Assembly (NCBI GenBank): GCA_018267195.1
Contig: JAFDYY010000001.1
Span: 124,001 to 188,000 of the forward strand
Source of the DNA: Bacteroidota bacterium
Lineage (GTDB): Bacteria; Bacteroidota; Bacteroidia; Cytophagales; Cyclobacteriaceae
Direction: 5' to 3'
DNA length: 64,000 nucleotides
In this document: one piece after another, positions 59,518-64,000 of the stretch
How positions within the stretch are numbered: position 1 is the first letter of the stretch
Layout of the letters: the number at the start of each line of letters is the position of its first letter
Position numbers and translations under genes: made by a program
Notes under the pieces: model-generated
What the model saw: only the letters and a program-made list of their open reading frames with translations
Database searches by the model: none
Told to the model about the DNA's origin: nothing

Positions 59518-61560
59518 TTACTTCAGCTTCCGGTCAAAAAAATCTTTTGCACTATTAAACACCCGTAACCAGGTTTCATGTTTTAAAAATCCGTGTACTT
59601 CATCCGGAAAAACAATAACTTCTACGGGTATATTTTTTTCGCGCAGTTTGGTGGCCAGATCGGTGGTTTGTTGAAACTGCACATTGCGGTCGTCATCGCC
59701 ATGTATAAACAATACCGGAGCTACCCACTTAGAAAGATCGGCTACAGGCGATGAGTTGAAGGCCACTTCCATTTCCTTTTTGGTTAGCCCCCAACTGTTT
59801 GTGGCATCTTGCGCATCAAACGACCAATCGTGCACACCATGAAGGTCTACCCCGGCTTTAAAAAATTCGGGGTTACGTGCCAGCCCCATCGCGGTAAGAT
59901 AACCTCCGTACGAGCCGCCCCATAACCCAATCTTGGCGGCCTCCACTTCGGGAAGCGCCTGCAAAAATTTAGCTGCTGCTACTACGTCCTGATACTCGCT
60001 GGCTCCGCGCGGTCCCTGGTTTTTTGCCAACCTGAAATTTTTTCCATACCCGATGCCATCCCGGTAATTGACCGATACCACCGCATACCCTGAGGCAGCT
60101 AAAAATTGATTGAACGAATAATCTCCGCTGTAGTAATCCATATAATGAAAGCCCAGCAGCATCTGTCGCTCGGGGCCACCGTGCATGTACACAATGCCGG
60201 GCCTCTTACCCGAAATTTTACGGTCTATAAAAAGCTGGCCATGAATAGTGGTTCCATCAGCCGCTTTAAAAATTACCTGCTCCGGTTTAATAAATGAAGT
60301 TGCTGAATACAACGGGGCTTTAACCATAACATTCAGCACCACAAAGGCTTTTTTTAATTCATCTACTTTGGCCAGCGCCATGGGTTGGTTAGTAGTCGTT
60401 CGGAAGCAGTATAGCTGCGTCCCTCCAAACGCGGGATACATTTCAATGCCATCGCCCGAAGTAACAGGCACCGGGTTGCCGGTGGTAACACTCGATTTCC
60501 AAATATGCCTCCGGTCTGTGTCATCTTTGTTTCCATCAAAGTAAATGTTTTGACCGGTGGCATCAAGTACTATATTTTCCACTTCACTGTTATCCCCGGG
60601 GGTAATGTCTTTTATGTCGGTGCCATCGGGGTTCATAGAGAAAACATGATTCCAGCCAATATGCTCCGAATAAAAAAGGATACGATTGGTGGCCGTCCAG
60701 AGTAATGGCTTTTCGCGGTCTTGTGCAAAGCCGCCATCGTCTGCCGGAGACGACCAGATCATTTTTGCGTGAAGCGATTCGGCATCGGCCACCCAAACCG
60801 AAAATTTCATACCGGATATATAATTTTTGATTTCATTAATTTTTGTTCCGGCTGTACGAAGGAAGGCAATACTTTTCCCATCGGGCGACCAAACCGGAAA
60901 ATTGTCGCTGGATATGTCGGGCGATACCCATCTGATTTTTTTGGTGACTGAATTATAAATTCCGCTAAATGCATGATCGCCCCGGTCGCTGGTAAAAAGA
61001 ATTTCAAGACCGTTAGGTGAAAATTTTGGATTGTAGTTATGGCCGCGAGCACGAAAGAGCAATTTGGGCACGGCATTAATGTCGAGGTTGGTTTCGTATA
61101 TCTGGCCGTCTTTGGCAAACAGGATTTTTAATCCATCGGGGGAAAACAAAGGACTGCTGCCGGAGGTGATTTTGGAAGGAACATTTTTGGAGGACAGGTC
61201 TTTAAAATAAATAGCCTGCTCTGCGCCTTCGGCCAGGCTGGCCGGATTGGGATGTTCGCCTCGAATATTGGCCGACCCGCCACGAACAAAAATAAGTTTG
61301 GTGCCGTTGGGCGAAAACGCAAGCTGTGAAATTTCCTGTCCGTCATCTTGCTCGTAGTTTGTGATAACACGGGGCAACTCATTTCCGGTTTTTAGCAAAA
61401 TGTTTCGCTTACCCTGATCGTTAATAACCCACGCTACATTTTTGCCATCGGCCGTAGCCGCAAACTCCGATTCAAACGGATGGCTAAAAAAGCGTTCGAG
61501 GCCCTGAGCAAAAACAGATTGGCTGGCAGCCACCCAAAACAGAAATACTAATTTTTTCAT
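59518..61560 (-). CDS. Secreted S9 family peptidase (prolyl oligopeptidase/DPP-like)
   Basis: Periplasmic serine peptidase (680 aa). The signal peptide begins MKKLVFLFWVAASQSVFAQG, which fixes the start 12 codons inside the longest frame. A beta-propeller follows, with repeated PDG motifs (LIFVRGG, FSPDGLKILFA, WSPDGKSIAFL) like TolB/WD40 blades. The alpha/beta-hydrolase domain holds the nucleophile in WGGSYGGYL, the Asp in FIHGDDDRNV and the His in FPDEVHGF. HGGPERQMLLGFHYM is the oxyanion segment. Probably a dipeptidyl or prolyl peptidase acting on peptides in the periplasm. Confidence 0.94.
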   Translation of the reverse strand: MKKLVFLFWVAASQSVFAQGLERFFSHPFESEFAATADGKNVAWVINDQGKRNILLKTGNELPRVITNYEQDDGQEISQLAFSPNGTKLIFVRGGSANIRGEHPNPASLAEGAEQAIYFKDLSSKNVPSKITSGSSPLFSPDGLKILFAKDGQIYETNLDINAVPKLLFRARGHNYNPKFSPNGLEILFTSDRGDHAFSGIYNSVTKKIRWVSPDISSDNFPVWSPDGKSIAFLRTAGTKINEIKNYISGMKFSVWVADAESLHAKMIWSSPADDGGFAQDREKPLLWTATNRILFYSEHIGWNHVFSMNPDGTDIKDITPGDNSEVENIVLDATGQNIYFDGNKDDTDRRHIWKSSVTTGNPVPVTSGDGIEMYPAFGGTQLYCFRTTTNQPMALAKVDELKKAFVVLNVMVKAPLYSATSFIKPEQVIFKAADGTTIHGQLFIDRKISGKRPGIVYMHGGPERQMLLGFHYMDYYSGDYSFNQFLAASGYAVVSVNYRDGIGYGKNFRLAKNQGPRGASEYQDVVAAAKFLQALPEVEAAKIGLWGGSYGGYLTAMGLARNPEFFKAGVDLHGVHDWSFDAQDATNSWGLTKKEMEVAFNSSPVADLSKWVAPVLFIHGDDDRNVQFQQTTDLATKLREKNIPVEVIVFPDEVHGFLKHETWLRVFNSAKDFFDRKLK

Positions 61561-61612
61561 CGGTTGATTTTTTTGATGGATGAGAAACGAGAACAAGCTA
61601 TCGCTTATGTAG

Positions 61613-61620
61613 CAAATCTA
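61613..61620 (-). promoter_or_regulatory. Bacteroidota -7 element for the S9 peptidase/sirtuin genes
   Basis: TAGATTTG on the coding strand matches TAnnTTTG and lies 52 bases before the chosen peptidase ATG, supporting that start and a shared transcript with the sirtuin gene. Confidence 0.5.
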
Positions 61621-61672
61621 ACTTTTGTTTTCCCAAGTTTCAACCGGGGTCAATACGAAAAAATATGTCCGG

Positions 61673-63118
<1,446 letters not shown>

Positions 63119-63124
63119 CTATGG

Positions 63125-63141
63125 ATGATGATCTTCATCAT
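63125..63141. promoter_or_regulatory. Inverted repeat between the two lyase genes
   Basis: ATGATGA-TCT-TCATCAT, a 7-base perfect inverted repeat with a 3-base centre, lies in the 107-base gap between divergent lyase genes, 18 bases before a TAnnTTTG element. It could be an operator for shared control. No regulator gene is visible in the window. Confidence 0.4.
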
Positions 63142-63158
63142 GTTTATCGTGCAAATAA

Positions 63159-63166
63159 TATTTTTG
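63159..63166 (+). promoter_or_regulatory. Bacteroidota -7 element for the tryptophanase-like gene
   Basis: TATTTTTG matches TAnnTTTG, 23 bases before the ATG of the rightward lyase gene. Confidence 0.45.
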
Positions 63167-63189
63167 TTTTAGCGTTAAATTTTTCTGTT

Positions 63190-64000
63190 ATGCCATTTAA
63201 AACCATTATTGAACCGTTCAAAATAAAATCAATAGAACCGCTCTCCATTTCCACCGAAAAACAGCGCGAACAATACATAAAAGAGGCTCACTATAATCCC
63301 TTTTTATTGGATGCCGACAAAGTGATGATTGATTTATTAACCGACAGCGGCACCTCGGCCATGAGTAGCCTCCAGTGGCAGCCATTATGCGGGGCGATGA
63401 ATCGTATGCGGGTGCTTCCAGTTGGAAACGGATGTATCAAGAAATTCATGATCTCACGGGATTTGAATTTGTATTACCTACCCATCAGGGTCGGGCAGCC
63501 GAAAAGATTTTATACAGCCACTTAGGCGGTGCCGGAAAAATTTTTATCAGCAACACGCACTTTGATACCACCCGGGCCAACATTGAATATAGCGGGGCTA
63601 CCGCCATAGACATTCCTTGTCGCGAATCGCATGACAATGAAACCGACTTTGCTTTTAAAGGAAATATGAACCTGCCCGCGTTGTCGGAGTTAATCGCAAA
63701 ACATGGTGCCTCAACAATTGCGGCTGTTATTCTTACCGTTACCAACAACAGCGGAGGCGGGCAACCGGTAAGTATGGAAAATGCCATACAGGTAAGTGCA
63801 CTCTGCAAAAAGCACCATCTACTTTTGATTATAGATTGTTGCCGCATTGCCGAAAATGCTTACTTCATCAAACATTTTGAAGAAGGAAATAAAACCAAAA
63901 GCTATCGCGCCATTGCCCGCGAATTATTTGCCCTGGCCGATGGCTGCATTATGAGTGCCAAAAAAGATGCTCTGGTAAACATTGGTGGATTTCTGGCGCT
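63190..64000 (+). pseudogene. tnaA: Tryptophanase-like lyase with a -1 frameshift, 3' end outside the window
   Basis: The gene starts MPFKTIIEPFKIKSIEPL and is a clear relative of tryptophanase up to SGTSAMSSLQWQ. The frame is then lost: one base is missing at about 63379-63381, and the rest continues in the +2 frame as AIMRGDESYAGASSWKR, PTHQGRAAEKIL, SNTHFDTTRANIEYSG, NNSGGGQPVSM and [14 protein letters not shown], running to the window edge. HFDTTR carries the Asp expected of tryptophanase, unlike its divergent neighbour. Either the gene is inactivated by a single deletion or the sequence has a base error. The rest of the gene is intact as far as visible. Confidence 0.85.

Overview
The window looks like a chromosomal segment of a Bacteroidota bacterium, probably of the Cytophagales/Flammeovirga-Cyclobacterium type; the order is inferred, the phylum is well supported. 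The evidence is two proteins with type IX secretion C-terminal sorting domains, several exact TAnnTTTG promoter elements (the Bacteroidota -7 box), an exosortase resembling XrtF with its companion membrane protein, and Bacteroidota-style MtaB, sirtuin and S9 peptidase genes. No rRNA, tRNA, CRISPR array or insertion sequence was recognised. No stretch longer than about 205 bases lacks a gene.

Layout. (1) 1-5.8 kb holds housekeeping and envelope genes: the 3' part of pcm, a FrnE/DsbA-like oxidoreductase, mtaB, a tiny lipoprotein, a LolD-like ATPase, sucC and an outer-membrane beta-barrel protein. (2) 5.8-55.6 kb is one enormous surface-polysaccharide locus, read leftward apart from one inverted gene. 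From its 5' end it runs: Wza- and Wzc-like export proteins, GDP-fucose synthesis (fcl, gmd), asnB, a Wzm/Wzt ABC exporter, a methyltransferase, the inverted DUF1919 gene, glycosyltransferases, an AT-rich amino-acid activation module (adenylation enzyme, GNAT, acyl carrier protein, hexapeptide acyltransferase), an acetamidino-sugar module (HisH2/HisF2/WbpG-like with WbpB/WbpE-like enzymes), a long run of glycosyltransferases interleaved with three FkbM methyltransferases, an O-acyltransferase and a Wzy-like polymerase, a carbamoyltransferase, and finally two lipid-carrier initiation systems. The last stretch combines a complete PglF/E/D/C-type bacillosamine pathway with an exosortase, its partner protein, a candidate 72-residue exosortase substrate and a 1921-residue secreted beta-helix protein. 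(3) 55.8-64 kb holds a secreted subtilase, a lipoprotein, a TrpF-like protein, a sirtuin, a secreted S9 peptidase and a divergent pair of beta-eliminating lyases, one tyrosine phenol-lyase-like and one tryptophanase-like with a frameshift.

How it fits together (inference): UDP-4-keto-6-deoxy-GlcNAc made by the PglF-like enzyme can be aminated and acetylated and loaded onto the lipid carrier by the PglC-like transferase, or reduced by the WbpK/V-like enzyme and loaded by the WecA/WbpL-like transferase. The chain is extended and decorated with fucose, amidino, carbamoyl, methyl, acyl and possibly aminoacyl groups, then exported. The exosortase may attach small tail-anchored proteins to this surface chemistry.

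The most unusual signals are (a) the exosortase operon with a linked candidate substrate inside a bacillosamine operon; (b) a 10-G tract inside the inverted DUF1919 gene, where a gain or loss of one G truncates the protein at once, plus a G8 tract in a neighbouring glycosyltransferase; (c) a six-copy AAGAA repeat just upstream of the AT-rich aminoacylation module; (d) that module itself.
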